From: JAXGYX01 sp964487355
Lineage (GTDB): Bacteria > Bacillota > Clostridia > Saccharofermentanales > Fastidiosipilaceae
Reading direction: 5' to 3'
DNA: 64,000 bases
NCBI GenBank assembly: GCA_964487355.1
Contig: CAZAPS010000004.1
Coordinates: 23,720-87,719 of the forward strand
Made by a program: the position numbers and the translations under genes. Below the pieces are notes generated by a model. That model was not told the origin of the DNA and did not search any database. It was given only the letters and a program-made list of their open reading frames with translations. This document shows positions 25,254 to 34,425 of this stretch, one piece after another; positions within the stretch are counted from its first letter, which is position 1; each line of letters begins with the position of its first letter.

Positions 25254-25326
25254 AGTTCCTCCTAGCCATGCACTGATTTCATTTTATCGATTCCTGCCGC
25301 GTTATTGAACCCTGCGAGACATAAAT

Positions 25327-25932
25327 TTAATGATGATCGCCCCGCCGCCCCCCGCGCGCGAGGTGTGCTCGAATTCGATTGGAATAAAACGAAATGAGCT
25401 GAGTCAGCACCCAGTCATAAATAAAACAAATCAGCATGGCCAATATGAAAATCAGCAGCGAAGGCAAAGAGACCAACTCCGTCAGAGTGTACAACAGCGA
25501 TGGTACAAATGCCGTGATGAGTAGATAAGCCAAGATCAACAAAAAAGCAAACGCCAGTGCCTTAAGCCCAAGTCCGATCATCAGGTCCAGCGGTGTCCTG
25601 AGCGAAACTCGCCGCTCAATCAAACTTTTGATCATCGGCCAGACACCGAAAAACACCACAAATTGCCACATATGCGGCAGGCCAATCAATAGCGCGCCCA
25701 ACAAAGATGACGCCACCCAGATCAGCGGACCCGAACGATCCCCCAGTTCAATGATCGCGATACAACTCAGAGTCGACATCAGCGTGAACAGCGCGAAGTC
25801 AGCCGTCGGACTGACTTTTGAAACAAACATCAGCAGCACAATCGCGGCGGTCGACACACCCCCCCAGGCAGCTGATTTCGCAAGCGACGCCGATTCTGAC
25901 AGCCGGCGACCGTTTTTTTTGACGCTAGACAT
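25327..25932 (-). CDS. multi-pass membrane protein of unknown function
   Basis: The 201-residue protein has about five hydrophobic segments: AWGGVSTAAIVLLMFVS, ADFALFTLMSTLSCIAII, LIWVASSLLGALLIGL, a long LGLKALAFAFLLILAYLLITAF and LPSLLIFILAMLICFIY. It ends in a basic tail with RARGGRRGDHH-like composition. I do not recognise the family; the layout recalls small transporter-substrate or ECF-type membrane subunits, but no motif proves that. It begins 56 bases after the J-domain gene on the same strand. No strong ribosome binding site is seen before ATG 25932. Confidence 0.65.
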   Translation of the reverse strand: MSSVKKNGRRLSESASLAKSAAWGGVSTAAIVLLMFVSKVSPTADFALFTLMSTLSCIAIIELGDRSGPLIWVASSLLGALLIGLPHMWQFVVFFGVWPMIKSLIERRVSLRTPLDLMIGLGLKALAFAFLLILAYLLITAFVPSLLYTLTELVSLPSLLIFILAMLICFIYDWVLTQLISFYSNRIRAHLARGGRRGDHH

Positions 25933-25988
25933 CTGAAGAACTCTTTCTCAATGATCCTGCCGCTTGTCGGCCGGTCGGCTGTGCTCGC

Positions 25989-26465
25989 TCAAATGCAGGT
26001 GCAGAGGTCACCGCCCAGGCATTCACAACAAGAGTCAGCGCAACACAACATGCATAAAGGCTGACAGCAGCCGCCGCCGGTGTTGCGACTGCGGTAGTAG
26101 GGGTCGCGATTGTAAGGACCTTGATTGCGATAACCGCGGTTATAATAATTGTATTGCTGCCCCCAAGCGCCTTGAGCCCCAAATGGAGAGCTCGAGGTTT
26201 GTCCGCCATACGCTGAGCGCGCGTTCGTTTGATCACCGATGGAGCCGGTGAGATCATACGCCCTTCGCTTATTAGGGTTGGACAAAATTTCATACGCCTC
26301 ATTGATTTCCTGCATTTTCGCTTTGGACAGCTCTTGCAATGGGTGGTCGCGGTAATGATCAGGGTGATATTTTTTGACCAGCGCACGATACGAGCGTTTG
26401 ATCTCATCGTCGGTCGCCCCTCTGCGAACACCCAATGTCTCATACAAAGATTGTTTCGTTTCCAC
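25989..26465 (-). CDS. J-domain protein with Cys-rich C terminus
   Basis: The 158-residue protein has an N-terminal J domain (about 5-70) with HPD in KYHPDHYRDHP, so it should stimulate an Hsp70. The middle is Gly/Asn/Tyr/Arg rich. The last 30 residues hold about ten cysteines (GGGCCQPLCMLCCADSCCEC and on), probably binding metal or carrying disulfides. There is no DnaJ zinc finger of the CxxCxGxG type. The start is GTG 26465 with AAGGGGA about eight bases upstream. It lies 23 bases downstream of the DUF5685 gene, so the two are probably co-expressed. Its specific client is unknown. Confidence 0.85.
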   Translation of the reverse strand: METKQSLYETLGVRRGATDDEIKRSYRALVKKYHPDHYRDHPLQELSKAKMQEINEAYEILSNPNKRRAYDLTGSIGDQTNARSAYGGQTSSSPFGAQGAWGQQYNYYNRGYRNQGPYNRDPYYRSRNTGGGCCQPLCMLCCADSCCECLGGDLCTCI

Positions 26466-26488
26466 TATATATTCCCCTTAAATTTTGT

Positions 26489-27331
26489 TTATATTTTTGT
26501 CGGACGTTCACCGGAAAGCACCCGCCGTCGCGTGTCGGGCAACCCCATTTGAATGATGTTGCCGACAATTTCCGCATCGTTGTAATATGGCAACAGAGCG
26601 GCTGTTCGATTGACACTCTCTTCCAATTCCTGCAACCGGTGATCGGCCTCGTTAATTTGATCATCAAATTGCGACAATGCGTTCCAGCGACCATGCTTGT
26701 GATCGTCTTCATGGTCATCCAACGCATCCAGCAAATAAATCCATTCACCCAGCTGCCGTCCGAGAATCTTTAGTGCCTGATGGTACTCTTCCTCCAAAGG
26801 ATAGTCCGCAAAGCCAATCTCCACCAGCTCGCCCAACAACAAGCCGAATTCGCTCATGGCCGTTGAACCGTCTCCTCCGTCCTCAGCTTTGGTCAGGGCG
26901 TCCATCCGATTCATGACTCGTTCGGCGGCCAATGGTTGCCGAGCGCTCGCTTTAAAGAACGCCTTCTTCATCGCCATCATGGAGACGCGACTGACTAAAA
27001 CATGTTCTCTATCGATCAAATTATCTTTTAAATTGTACCATGTCAGCAAAATTGTTAAATCCGCCCCATAGGCAAGCGCGCTGTCCATTACGGTGACCGG
27101 ACGTTTGCGAAATGGATGCAAAGCACATCGACTTTCAACAAGTTCGACCTCCCGTTCAGCCAAACTTTGAAGCAACAACACAAGGAAGGTAACATCATAA
27201 GTAACCGCCATCCGCGGCAGCTGTCCATATTGGGCTCCAATCGCCTTGCACAACCCACAATAGGCGGCGCGATAGCGATTGAATTCACGAAACTTCAATT
27301 CCGCCTTCCATGGGCGAACATATCCAAACAT
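26489..27331 (-). CDS. DUF5685 family protein
   Basis: The 280-residue protein begins MFGYVRPWKAELKFREFNRYRAAYCGLCKAIG, which is the signature opening of DUF5685 proteins in Clostridia. The CGLC pair and later Cys residues may bind a metal. The rest is mainly helical and without transmembrane segments. Function is unknown. Members are regularly found next to a J-domain protein, as here, which suggests the two act together, perhaps in assembly of a protein that needs chaperoning. ATG 27331 is preceded by GAGGAG. It is divergent from gltX. Confidence 0.85.
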   Translation of the reverse strand: MFGYVRPWKAELKFREFNRYRAAYCGLCKAIGAQYGQLPRMAVTYDVTFLVLLLQSLAEREVELVESRCALHPFRKRPVTVMDSALAYGADLTILLTWYNLKDNLIDREHVLVSRVSMMAMKKAFFKASARQPLAAERVMNRMDALTKAEDGGDGSTAMSEFGLLLGELVEIGFADYPLEEEYHQALKILGRQLGEWIYLLDALDDHEDDHKHGRWNALSQFDDQINEADHRLQELEESVNRTAALLPYYNDAEIVGNIIQMGLPDTRRRVLSGERPTKI

Positions 27332-27369
27332 CGGATCTCCTCATCAACAACTTTGCGTACAATGCGTCA

Positions 27370-27398
27370 TTATCTTATCATATATGGTAATTTATAAT
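27370..27398 (+). promoter_or_regulatory. possible gltX promoter
   Basis: A perfect TATAAT at 27393-27398 lies 45 bases before the gltX ATG. The -35 at 27370-27375 (TTATCT, 17-base spacer) is poor. The position between divergent genes supports it. Confidence 0.35.
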
Positions 27399-27442
27399 GA
27401 TGAAATGAATGAATTATATATGAAAAGAATGGAGAATATTTT

Positions 27443-28906
27443 ATGCACAACAACGTCGTTCGCACCCGCTTCGCGCCCAGTCCAACGGGGTTTATGCATA
27501 TTGGCAACCTACGCACCGCGCTCTATGAATATTTGATCGCCAAAGCGGCGGGCGGGGATTTTATTTTGCGCATCGAAGATACCGATCAGGATCGACTGGT
27601 CGAAGGCGCGCTCGACGCGATCTATGACACTTTGAGCGCCGTCGGTCTACAACACGATGAAGGGCCGGATATCGGCGGCCCCTATGCGCCTTATGTCCAA
27701 AGTGAACGCAAAGATGACTACCTCGAAGGGGCTCAGCGTCTGGTTCAGGAAGGAAAGGCATATCACTGTTTTTGCACGACCGAAAGATTGGCTGAACTGA
27801 AAGAAGCCGGTGGCGACCATGCCGGCTATGACCGTCACTGCCGAGATCTAAGCGCGGAAGAAGTGCGAAACAAGCTTGCCGCGGGTGTCCCAAGTGTGAT
27901 TCGACAAAAAATGCCATTGACCGGAACGACCACATTTTCCGACACTGTGTACGGCGATATCACGGTCGACAACACCGAGTTGGAAGATCAGATTTTAATC
28001 AAGTCCGATGGCTTTCCAACCTACAATTTCGCGAACGTCATCGACGACCACAAGATGGCGATAACACATGTTGTGCGCGGATCGGAGTATCTGTCTTCAA
28101 CCCCCAAATATAATTTACTTTATGAGGCGTTTGGTTATGATATTCCCCAATACATTCACCTGCCTTTGATTTTGGGTGAAGATGGTCATAAACTGTCCAA
28201 GCGTCACGGGGCAACCGGCTTTTCCGACCTGCTCGCCGAAGGATATCTGCCCGACGCGATCATCAACTACATCGCGTTGCTGGGATGGTCTCCCACCGAC
28301 ACACGTGAACTGTTCAGTTTGGAAGAGCTAATTGAGCGTTTTGACGTTTCCGGTATCAGCAAATCACCGGCGATCTTTGATTTCAATAAATTAAAGTGGT
28401 TCAACGCCGAGTACCTGCGCAAGATGACAGAGGTTGATTTTCTCAATCTTTGTCTACCTGTTTTCAAAAAAACATTGCCCGATCGGGAATATGACTGGAG
28501 TTTGCTGGCGAGCATTTTACAAAATCGCCTGACCACACTCGACGAAATCCCGGAGATGATCAGCTTTTTGGAACAACCGGACGAAAATTATTCGCTCGAC
28601 ATTTATAAGCACAAAAAAATGAAAACCACCTTGGAGAGCTCGCTTGACATGCTGACACGGATCCTTCCTTTGTTGGAAACAGTTGAGGACTGGACCCGGA
28701 CCGTCATCCACGAAACCCTGATTGGAGCCGCGGTGGCCTGGGAGGTCAAAAACGGTTATCTTATGTGGCCCGTGAGAATCGCTGTGTCGGGTAAATCCGT
28801 GACTCCCGGAGGGGCGGTCGAAATCCTGGCCCTTCTCGGCAAACAAGAATCGCTGCGTAGAATCGAGATTGGCAGAACCAGACTAATGGCCGCGCGAAAT
28901 GACTGA
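27443..28906 (+). CDS. gltX: glutamyl-tRNA synthetase
   Basis: This class I synthetase charges tRNA-Glu. The 487-residue protein has the HIGH-equivalent HIGN in RFAPSPTGFMHIGNLRTAL, a zinc-binding CFC...C segment near residue 110, and the KMSKS-equivalent HKLSKRHG near 253. A helical anticodon-binding domain follows. GGAG sits seven to eight bases before ATG 27443. A GlnRS gene follows on the same strand after 55 bases. The cell therefore has a direct route to Gln-tRNA, and this GluRS could discriminate strictly against tRNA-Gln. Whether it does cannot be read from sequence alone. Confidence 0.95.
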   Translation: MHNNVVRTRFAPSPTGFMHIGNLRTALYEYLIAKAAGGDFILRIEDTDQDRLVEGALDAIYDTLSAVGLQHDEGPDIGGPYAPYVQSERKDDYLEGAQRLVQEGKAYHCFCTTERLAELKEAGGDHAGYDRHCRDLSAEEVRNKLAAGVPSVIRQKMPLTGTTTFSDTVYGDITVDNTELEDQILIKSDGFPTYNFANVIDDHKMAITHVVRGSEYLSSTPKYNLLYEAFGYDIPQYIHLPLILGEDGHKLSKRHGATGFSDLLAEGYLPDAIINYIALLGWSPTDTRELFSLEELIERFDVSGISKSPAIFDFNKLKWFNAEYLRKMTEVDFLNLCLPVFKKTLPDREYDWSLLASILQNRLTTLDEIPEMISFLEQPDENYSLDIYKHKKMKTTLESSLDMLTRILPLLETVEDWTRTVIHETLIGAAVAWEVKNGYLMWPVRIAVSGKSVTPGGAVEILALLGKQESLRRIEIGRTRLMAARND

Positions 28907-28961
28907 CAGCGGGCGCAAGGACATCAATCAAACCGGACAAAATCAAACCAGAGGAGAAAAG

Positions 28962-30692
28962 ATGGACAATAATCACAATAATCTAACGGAGAAAGCCGAT
29001 CCGGCCGCCGCTGAAACCACAACAGACGAAACTCAGAATTTTATTCAAGCTTTGATCAGCGAAGAAATCGCGCCGGGTGGCCGCTGCGAGGGAAAACAGG
29101 TGCACACTCGGTTTCCACCCGAACCGAACGGCTATTTGCACATCGGCCACGCCAAAGCGATTTGCATCAATTTTGACTTGGCCGAACAGTTTGACGGTCT
29201 GTGCAACCTTAGAATGGATGACACCAACCCTGTAAAAGAGGATGTTGAGTATGTCGACGCCATTCAGGATGACATCCGCTGGCTGGGCTATGATTGGGGC
29301 GATCGATTCTATTACGCCAGCGATTATTTTCCGGCCATGTATGAATACGCTCGGGATTTGATACGAAAAGGACTGGCCTATGTCTGTGACCTCAGCGCGA
29401 CGGAAATTCGCGAGACACGGGGCACGCTGACCGAGCCCGGTACCAACAGTCCGTATCGAAATCGTTCAGCCGAGGAAAGTCTCGATTTGTTTGAACGCAT
29501 GAAAAACGGTGAATTCCCTGACGGAACCCATACATTGCGCGCGAAAATTGATATGACCTCGGGTAACATGAATATGAGAGATCCCGTCATCTATCGCATC
29601 TCTCACACCGACCACCACAGAACAGGCGACACGTGGTGCATCTACCCAATGTACGATTTCGCTCATCCAATCGAGGATGGCATTGAGGAGATCACACATT
29701 CTCTTTGCAGCATTGAGTTCGAGGATCATCGCCCTTTGTATGAGTGGGTAGTCGACAACCTTGATCTTCCGGCGAACCCAAGACAGATCGAGTTCGCGAG
29801 ACTGGGCATGAATTATACAGTTATGAGCAAACGTAAGTTGTTGCAGTTGGTCGAGTCAAAGATCGTGGACGGCTGGGACGATCCGCGCATGCCGACTTTG
29901 AGAGGCTTGCGCAGGCGTGGTTACACCCCACTTTCAATTCGTAACTTCATCAACCGTATCGGGGTGTCCAAGGTGCCCAACACGGTTGATCACGCGTTCT
30001 TAGAATATTGTGTGCGCGAAGATCTGAATCTGAGCGCAGAGCGTCGCATGGCGGTGCTTCATCCATTGCGTCTCACATTGACTAATTATCCGGATGACAA
30101 GACTGAAATGCTGGAAGCCGAAAACAATCCCAACGACTCGTCCGCCGGCACGCGTCAATTGCCTTTCAGCAAGGAATTATGGATTGAAGCTGATGACTTC
30201 ATGATCGAACCGCCGCGAAAATATTTCCGTCTCTTCCCGGGAAACGAGGTCCGTCTAAAACACGCCTATATCATTCGCTGCACTGATTATGAAGTTGATG
30301 AGAATGGCAATGTCGTCCATGTCTATGCCGAGTACGACGAGCGTAGTCGCGGCGGCGTCGCCACCGATGGTCGAAAAGTCCGCGGCACACTACATTGGGT
30401 GGACGTGAACAGCGCGGTCGACGCCCGCGTCAATCTATATGAGAATCTGTTTACGGTTGAGGATCCCGATGGCGCCGAGGGCGGTTATGAATCCGTGCTT
30501 CGCAAGGATTCGTTGACGGTGCTGGAATCATGCAAGCTTGAAGCGGGATTGGATAAGGAAAAACCCGGAATCGGCTTTCAGTTTCTGCGTCAAGGGTATT
30601 TTTGCCGCGACAATCATCAGAGCGTCGAGGGAGAGATACCGATTTTCAACCGCACCGTTTCTTTGAGAGACAGTTATAAATTGCCAAAATAA
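28962..30692 (+). CDS. glnS: glutaminyl-tRNA synthetase
   Basis: This class I synthetase charges tRNA-Gln directly. The 576-residue protein carries RFPPEPNGYLHIGHAKAIC (HIGH), the GlnRS-specific LRMDDTNPVKEDVEYVDAI block, and VMSKRK as the KMSKS loop. The two-domain beta-barrel anticodon region ends FNRTVSLRDSYKLPK. The start is ATG 28962, behind GAGGAG, rather than an in-frame codon at 28899 that overlaps gltX. GlnRS is less widespread in Bacillota than the GluRS plus GatCAB route and is thought to have spread by transfer. The stop codon is directly followed by the 31-bp tandem repeats. Confidence 0.94.
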   Translation: MDNNHNNLTEKADPAAAETTTDETQNFIQALISEEIAPGGRCEGKQVHTRFPPEPNGYLHIGHAKAICINFDLAEQFDGLCNLRMDDTNPVKEDVEYVDAIQDDIRWLGYDWGDRFYYASDYFPAMYEYARDLIRKGLAYVCDLSATEIRETRGTLTEPGTNSPYRNRSAEESLDLFERMKNGEFPDGTHTLRAKIDMTSGNMNMRDPVIYRISHTDHHRTGDTWCIYPMYDFAHPIEDGIEEITHSLCSIEFEDHRPLYEWVVDNLDLPANPRQIEFARLGMNYTVMSKRKLLQLVESKIVDGWDDPRMPTLRGLRRRGYTPLSIRNFINRIGVSKVPNTVDHAFLEYCVREDLNLSAERRMAVLHPLRLTLTNYPDDKTEMLEAENNPNDSSAGTRQLPFSKELWIEADDFMIEPPRKYFRLFPGNEVRLKHAYIIRCTDYEVDENGNVVHVYAEYDERSRGGVATDGRKVRGTLHWVDVNSAVDARVNLYENLFTVEDPDGAEGGYESVLRKDSLTVLESCKLEAGLDKEKPGIGFQFLRQGYFCRDNHQSVEGEIPIFNRTVSLRDSYKLPK

Positions 30693-30770
30693 GTATGCTC
30701 GTATTGACAGTCAATTAACATGAGTATGCTCGTATTGACAGTCAATTAACATGAGTATGCTCATATTGAC
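30693..30770. repeat. 31-bp tandem repeats between convergent glnS and ABC exporter genes
   Basis: Two identical 31-bp copies lie at 30693-30723 and 30724-30754. A third partial copy (30755-30770, one mismatch, then divergence) lies inside the C-terminal codons of the ABC gene. On the minus strand the unit encodes the gene's own end, QYEHTHVN plus TGA, so the 3' end and stop have been duplicated twice downstream. Each full copy carries the dyad TTGAC-A-GTCAA. No conventional terminator is visible between the two genes, so the array may serve as one. Confidence 0.9.
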
Positions 30771-32520
30771 TATTGTACATCGAGCGATAGAGCCCCGGGA
30801 GCTTCACAAGCTCATCGTGGGCTCCTTTTTGTACAATTCGTCCATCCTGCATGACCAATATGAGGCTGGCGTCTCGGATGGTGGACAGGCGATGCGCGAT
30901 AATAAAGCTGGTCCTGTCCCTCATCATTTTATCAAACGCCCGCTGAATCAAACGTTCGGTACGGGTATCGATGTTGGACGTGGCCTCATCCAAAATCAAT
31001 ATATGGGGATCCGTCAAAAACGCGCGCGCGATGGTCAACAATTGTTTTTCTCCAACTGACAGCGCCGCGCCATTGTCGGTCAATACCGTGTCATATCCTT
31101 TCGGCAAGCGGGTGATCAACTCATGCGCGTAGGCTGCCCGAGCAGCCGCGACCACCTCCGCGTCACTCGCGTCCGGACGTCCATACGCGATGTTGGCCCG
31201 AACAGTGCCGGAGAACAGCCAACTGTCCTGTAGCACCATGCCAAACGACTGGCGCAGACTGGCGACGTTTACAGACTGAACGTCCGCGTCGTCAATTAAA
31301 ATGCGTCCTGAGTCGAGCGCGTAAAAATCCATCAACAGATTGACCAGCGTTGTTTTTCCCGCGCCTGTAGGCCCAACGATCGCGACCTGACCGCGTGGCG
31401 GTACATCTAGATCAAGTCCTGTGATCCATGGCTGATTTTTGACATATGAAAAAGAAACAGAATCAAATTTCACTTCTCCCCTGTCCACCACAAGATCGGG
31501 CAGCGCCAGGCGCAGATCTTCGAAATTGGCGTCAATCAACTCAAACAGTCGCTCACATCCCGCCAGAGTGTTTTGGAATTGTGAGGACACCGCGGCGAAC
31601 TCGTTCACCGGTTTGGCGAATTGCGTCACATAGCTAAGCAGACTGGAAATTTTTCCGACAGTGATCGCCCCCGCCAGTCCTGATAGACAAGCCAGAATCC
31701 CTACCAAAACGTAGGCGATATGGTTGACAAAACGCGCACCCGGGTTTGTGAGTGAAGAATAAAACTGCGCTTTTTGCCCCACCACATATAATTTTGAATT
31801 CAGCTCTTTGAATCTATTTTGGAAAACAGGCTCCGCGCCGAGGCTGCGCGCGACCACCTGTCCGGCGATGGTCTCGTCAGCGAACGCGTTCAATTCACCT
31901 GCCGCGATGGCCTGTCGTCGATACATGTTAACCGAGTTGCGATTGATCACAGCTGTGACCACAAAAATCAGGGGCGTGACAGCCACCATCGCCAAAGCGG
32001 CCCGCACATCGATTATCAGCATCACAACAAGTGACCCGACCATGGTCAGGACGCCTGAACCCAATTGGATCATTAGTTGGTTCAATCCTTCCGTAATGGC
32101 GTCCGCGTCATTGGTCAGCCGTGAGACAAAATCTCCCGAAGGATGTGAGTCCACAAAGCTGAGCGAAAGACGGGACAAATTATCAAACGCCGCCTTTCGA
32201 ATCTCTGAGGTGGCCAACACCGACACGCGGTTCGCGAGCAGCGTCAACAACCATTGAAACAGCGCATTCAATAGGAAAAGAATGATCAAAATCAACAACA
32301 AGCCACTCAGTTTTGGCCAATCCAACGCTTCACCCACAATCATCATGTCAATCGACACACCAATCACATATGGCGCCGCTATCAGACAGGCTCCCGCCAG
32401 TAAACCGCTCATAAAAACCGCTAACAGGAGAAACGGATGTCGCATGATTTGTTTCAACAGCCTGCAAAATGTGCCATTCTTAGGAGCGATATCAAATCTC
32501 TCAGAGTGTTTTGATTTCAT
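30742..32520 (-). CDS. ABC exporter half-transporter, second subunit
   Basis: The 592-residue protein has an N-terminal membrane domain with six predicted helices (about 30-320). The nucleotide-binding domain follows, with Walker A GPTGAGKTTL, Walker B ILILDEATSNID with catalytic Glu, and H-loop IIAHRLS. The ABC signature is LSVGE rather than LSGGQ, a degenerate form. With the gene just upstream it forms a heterodimeric multidrug/lipid-type exporter in which one ATP site is impaired. AGGAGG lies in the end of the upstream gene before ATG 32520. The last codons are the source of the tandem repeats at 30693-30770. Confidence 0.92.
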   Translation of the reverse strand: MKSKHSERFDIAPKNGTFCRLLKQIMRHPFLLLAVFMSGLLAGACLIAAPYVIGVSIDMMIVGEALDWPKLSGLLLILIILFLLNALFQWLLTLLANRVSVLATSEIRKAAFDNLSRLSLSFVDSHPSGDFVSRLTNDADAITEGLNQLMIQLGSGVLTMVGSLVVMLIIDVRAALAMVAVTPLIFVVTAVINRNSVNMYRRQAIAAGELNAFADETIAGQVVARSLGAEPVFQNRFKELNSKLYVVGQKAQFYSSLTNPGARFVNHIAYVLVGILACLSGLAGAITVGKISSLLSYVTQFAKPVNEFAAVSSQFQNTLAGCERLFELIDANFEDLRLALPDLVVDRGEVKFDSVSFSYVKNQPWITGLDLDVPPRGQVAIVGPTGAGKTTLVNLLMDFYALDSGRILIDDADVQSVNVASLRQSFGMVLQDSWLFSGTVRANIAYGRPDASDAEVVAAARAAYAHELITRLPKGYDTVLTDNGAALSVGEKQLLTIARAFLTDPHILILDEATSNIDTRTERLIQRAFDKMMRDRTSFIIAHRLSTIRDASLILVMQDGRIVQKGAHDELVKLPGLYRSMYNSQYEHTHVN

Positions 32521-34275
32521 TTAAACATCCTCCTCATCTTTATCCTGTTGTGATTCGTAGATTTCGCGATACAGCCGGCTGGTGAACATCAGCTCATCAT
32601 GCGTTCCCAGCCCGCATGGCTTGCCATTGTCCAAGACCAAAATCCGATCCATTCCGGCGACCTGATAGATGCGTTGAGAAATGACGATCAAAGCCGTGTC
32701 CCGACCTTTCCATTTGCTCAGTTCTGAACTAAAGGCCGCGTCAGTCAGGTAATCCAAAGCGCTGCTGCTGTCATCCAGGATTAACAGCTCCGGGCGCGAC
32801 ACCAACCCGCGCGCGATCGCCAGGCGTTGTTTTTGTCCACCCGAAAAATTTGTTCCGTCACGTTCCACCTCGTGATTCAATCCATTTTTCTTGTCACGCA
32901 CGAAGTCTTCCGCCTGAGCGATCCGCAAGGCTTCCCATAGCTCTGCTTCTGTCGCTTCCGGCGCTCCGAGGCGAAGATTGGATTCGACGGTTCCGCTGAA
33001 CAGCGTAGGTTTTTGAAAAACCAAATGAATCTGACGCTGTAGAAGGTTGCGCGGCAGTTTTTCAAGCGGTGTCCCATCTAGTTGAACTTCTCCACCGGAT
33101 GGAGTGTAAATTCCTGATAAGATATACGCCAAGGTCGATTTTCCCGACCCCGTTCCACCGATAACGCCCAATGTCTCGCCGCGTCCTAAGGTGAATTCAA
33201 TATCGCTCAAAGCCGGTTCTCCGGAATTGGGATAGGTGAAAGTCAACCCTTCACAAACAAGAAGCGCCGGAGTTAATTTGGCATCCTCACAATCAGAAAC
33301 ATACAAATCTTCGCGTTTCGCCTGCTCAACCTTCTCAGCGGAGGTAAAAACTTCCGCGATTCGCTCCCCGGAGGCGATGGCTTTCGTCAACGTGACCACC
33401 AAATTCGCGGCCACAATCATGGCGGCGACGATTTGCGTCAAGTAATTCACCAGCGCGATCAACTCACCTTGAGTCAAACCGGCGGCTTGTATCTGCAGGC
33501 CGCCCGCGTACAAGACACCAACGATAGCGAGATTAAATATCAGCACAGTAAACGGATTGACGAATGCGGCGATATTGCCGGCTTTGATCAAAACAGTTTC
33601 CCATTCACGATTCTTTTTGCCAAAAAACTCTCTTTCTCTCTCTTGACGATGGAAAGCTCGAATCACGCGCGCACCTGTTAGATTATCCTGAGCGAGCTCC
33701 GCAAGTTTATCCAGTTTAATCTGGGCGATCTTAAATAGTCGAACGGTGGTTCTCATAACAAAATAAAGCGAAATAATCGATAAAGGAATCGCGATCAGGA
33801 GAATCAAAGACAACTTCAAGTGAATGGTCGCGGCCATTATGAAACCACCAATACAAAGGAAAGGTGAGCGCGTCAACAAACGAATGCTCATCGCCACTCC
33901 AACCTGTAATTGAGTGACATCGACTGTCAATCGATTGGTTAGCGAACCCGTTCCAAATCTATCCAACTCGGAGGTCGGCATGCTCATGATCTTATCGTAC
34001 AAACCGTCCCGCACATGTGTGCCCACTCCCTGTGAAGCAATTGACGCCAGATATTGACAGGTCAGGGAAAATAATAGACCGGCAACAATCAAAATCCCCA
34101 TTTTGACGCTACCATCGCGCACAACCGCGACATTGTTTTGACTGACTCCGAAATCAATCATATACGCCATCAACATCGGTAGATATAGTTCAATTACCGC
34201 TTCAATCAGTTTTGCCATGGGGCCAAAGACAAATTGCGGTAAATAAGGACGCAAATATCGTTTTAGTGTTCTCAC
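32521..34275 (-). CDS. ABC exporter half-transporter, first subunit (degenerate ATP site)
   Basis: The roughly 584-residue protein has an N-terminal transmembrane domain and a nucleotide-binding domain with Walker A GGTGSGKST and an intact signature NFSGGQ. Walker B is LLILDDSSSALD, with Asp in place of the catalytic Glu, and the H-loop is VISQRI with Gln for His. These substitutions, matched with the LSVGE signature of the partner, mark the classic single degenerate site of heterodimeric exporters. The start is uncertain. GTG 34275 has GGGAG ten bases upstream; TTG 34293 overlaps that ribosome site. The substrate is unknown. The stop abuts the start of the partner gene. Confidence 0.9.
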   Translation of the reverse strand: MRTLKRYLRPYLPQFVFGPMAKLIEAVIELYLPMLMAYMIDFGVSQNNVAVVRDGSVKMGILIVAGLLFSLTCQYLASIASQGVGTHVRDGLYDKIMSMPTSELDRFGTGSLTNRLTVDVTQLQVGVAMSIRLLTRSPFLCIGGFIMAATIHLKLSLILLIAIPLSIISLYFVMRTTVRLFKIAQIKLDKLAELAQDNLTGARVIRAFHRQEREREFFGKKNREWETVLIKAGNIAAFVNPFTVLIFNLAIVGVLYAGGLQIQAAGLTQGELIALVNYLTQIVAAMIVAANLVVTLTKAIASGERIAEVFTSAEKVEQAKREDLYVSDCEDAKLTPALLVCEGLTFTYPNSGEPALSDIEFTLGRGETLGVIGGTGSGKSTLAYILSGIYTPSGGEVQLDGTPLEKLPRNLLQRQIHLVFQKPTLFSGTVESNLRLGAPEATEAELWEALRIAQAEDFVRDKKNGLNHEVERDGTNFSGGQKQRLAIARGLVSRPELLILDDSSSALDYLTDAAFSSELSKWKGRDTALIVISQRIYQVAGMDRILVLDNGKPCGLGTHDELMFTSRLYREIYESQQDKDEEDV

Positions 34276-34425
34276 AAGCCAATATTCTCCCAATCATCGT
34301 GCTATATGATAGCGACAGCCATTCGCATCATTCCATTTGTTTGTTCTATACATAATATACAAATTAACTGCCAATGTGCACAAAGATTATCAAGGATCAA
34401 AAAACAGTTCTGTGTCTTAGACTTC

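Noticed and set aside
30693..30770. CRISPR array
   Set aside because: The repeats are directly tandem without spacers, there are only two full units, and no cas gene is present. The same applies to 18599-18694.
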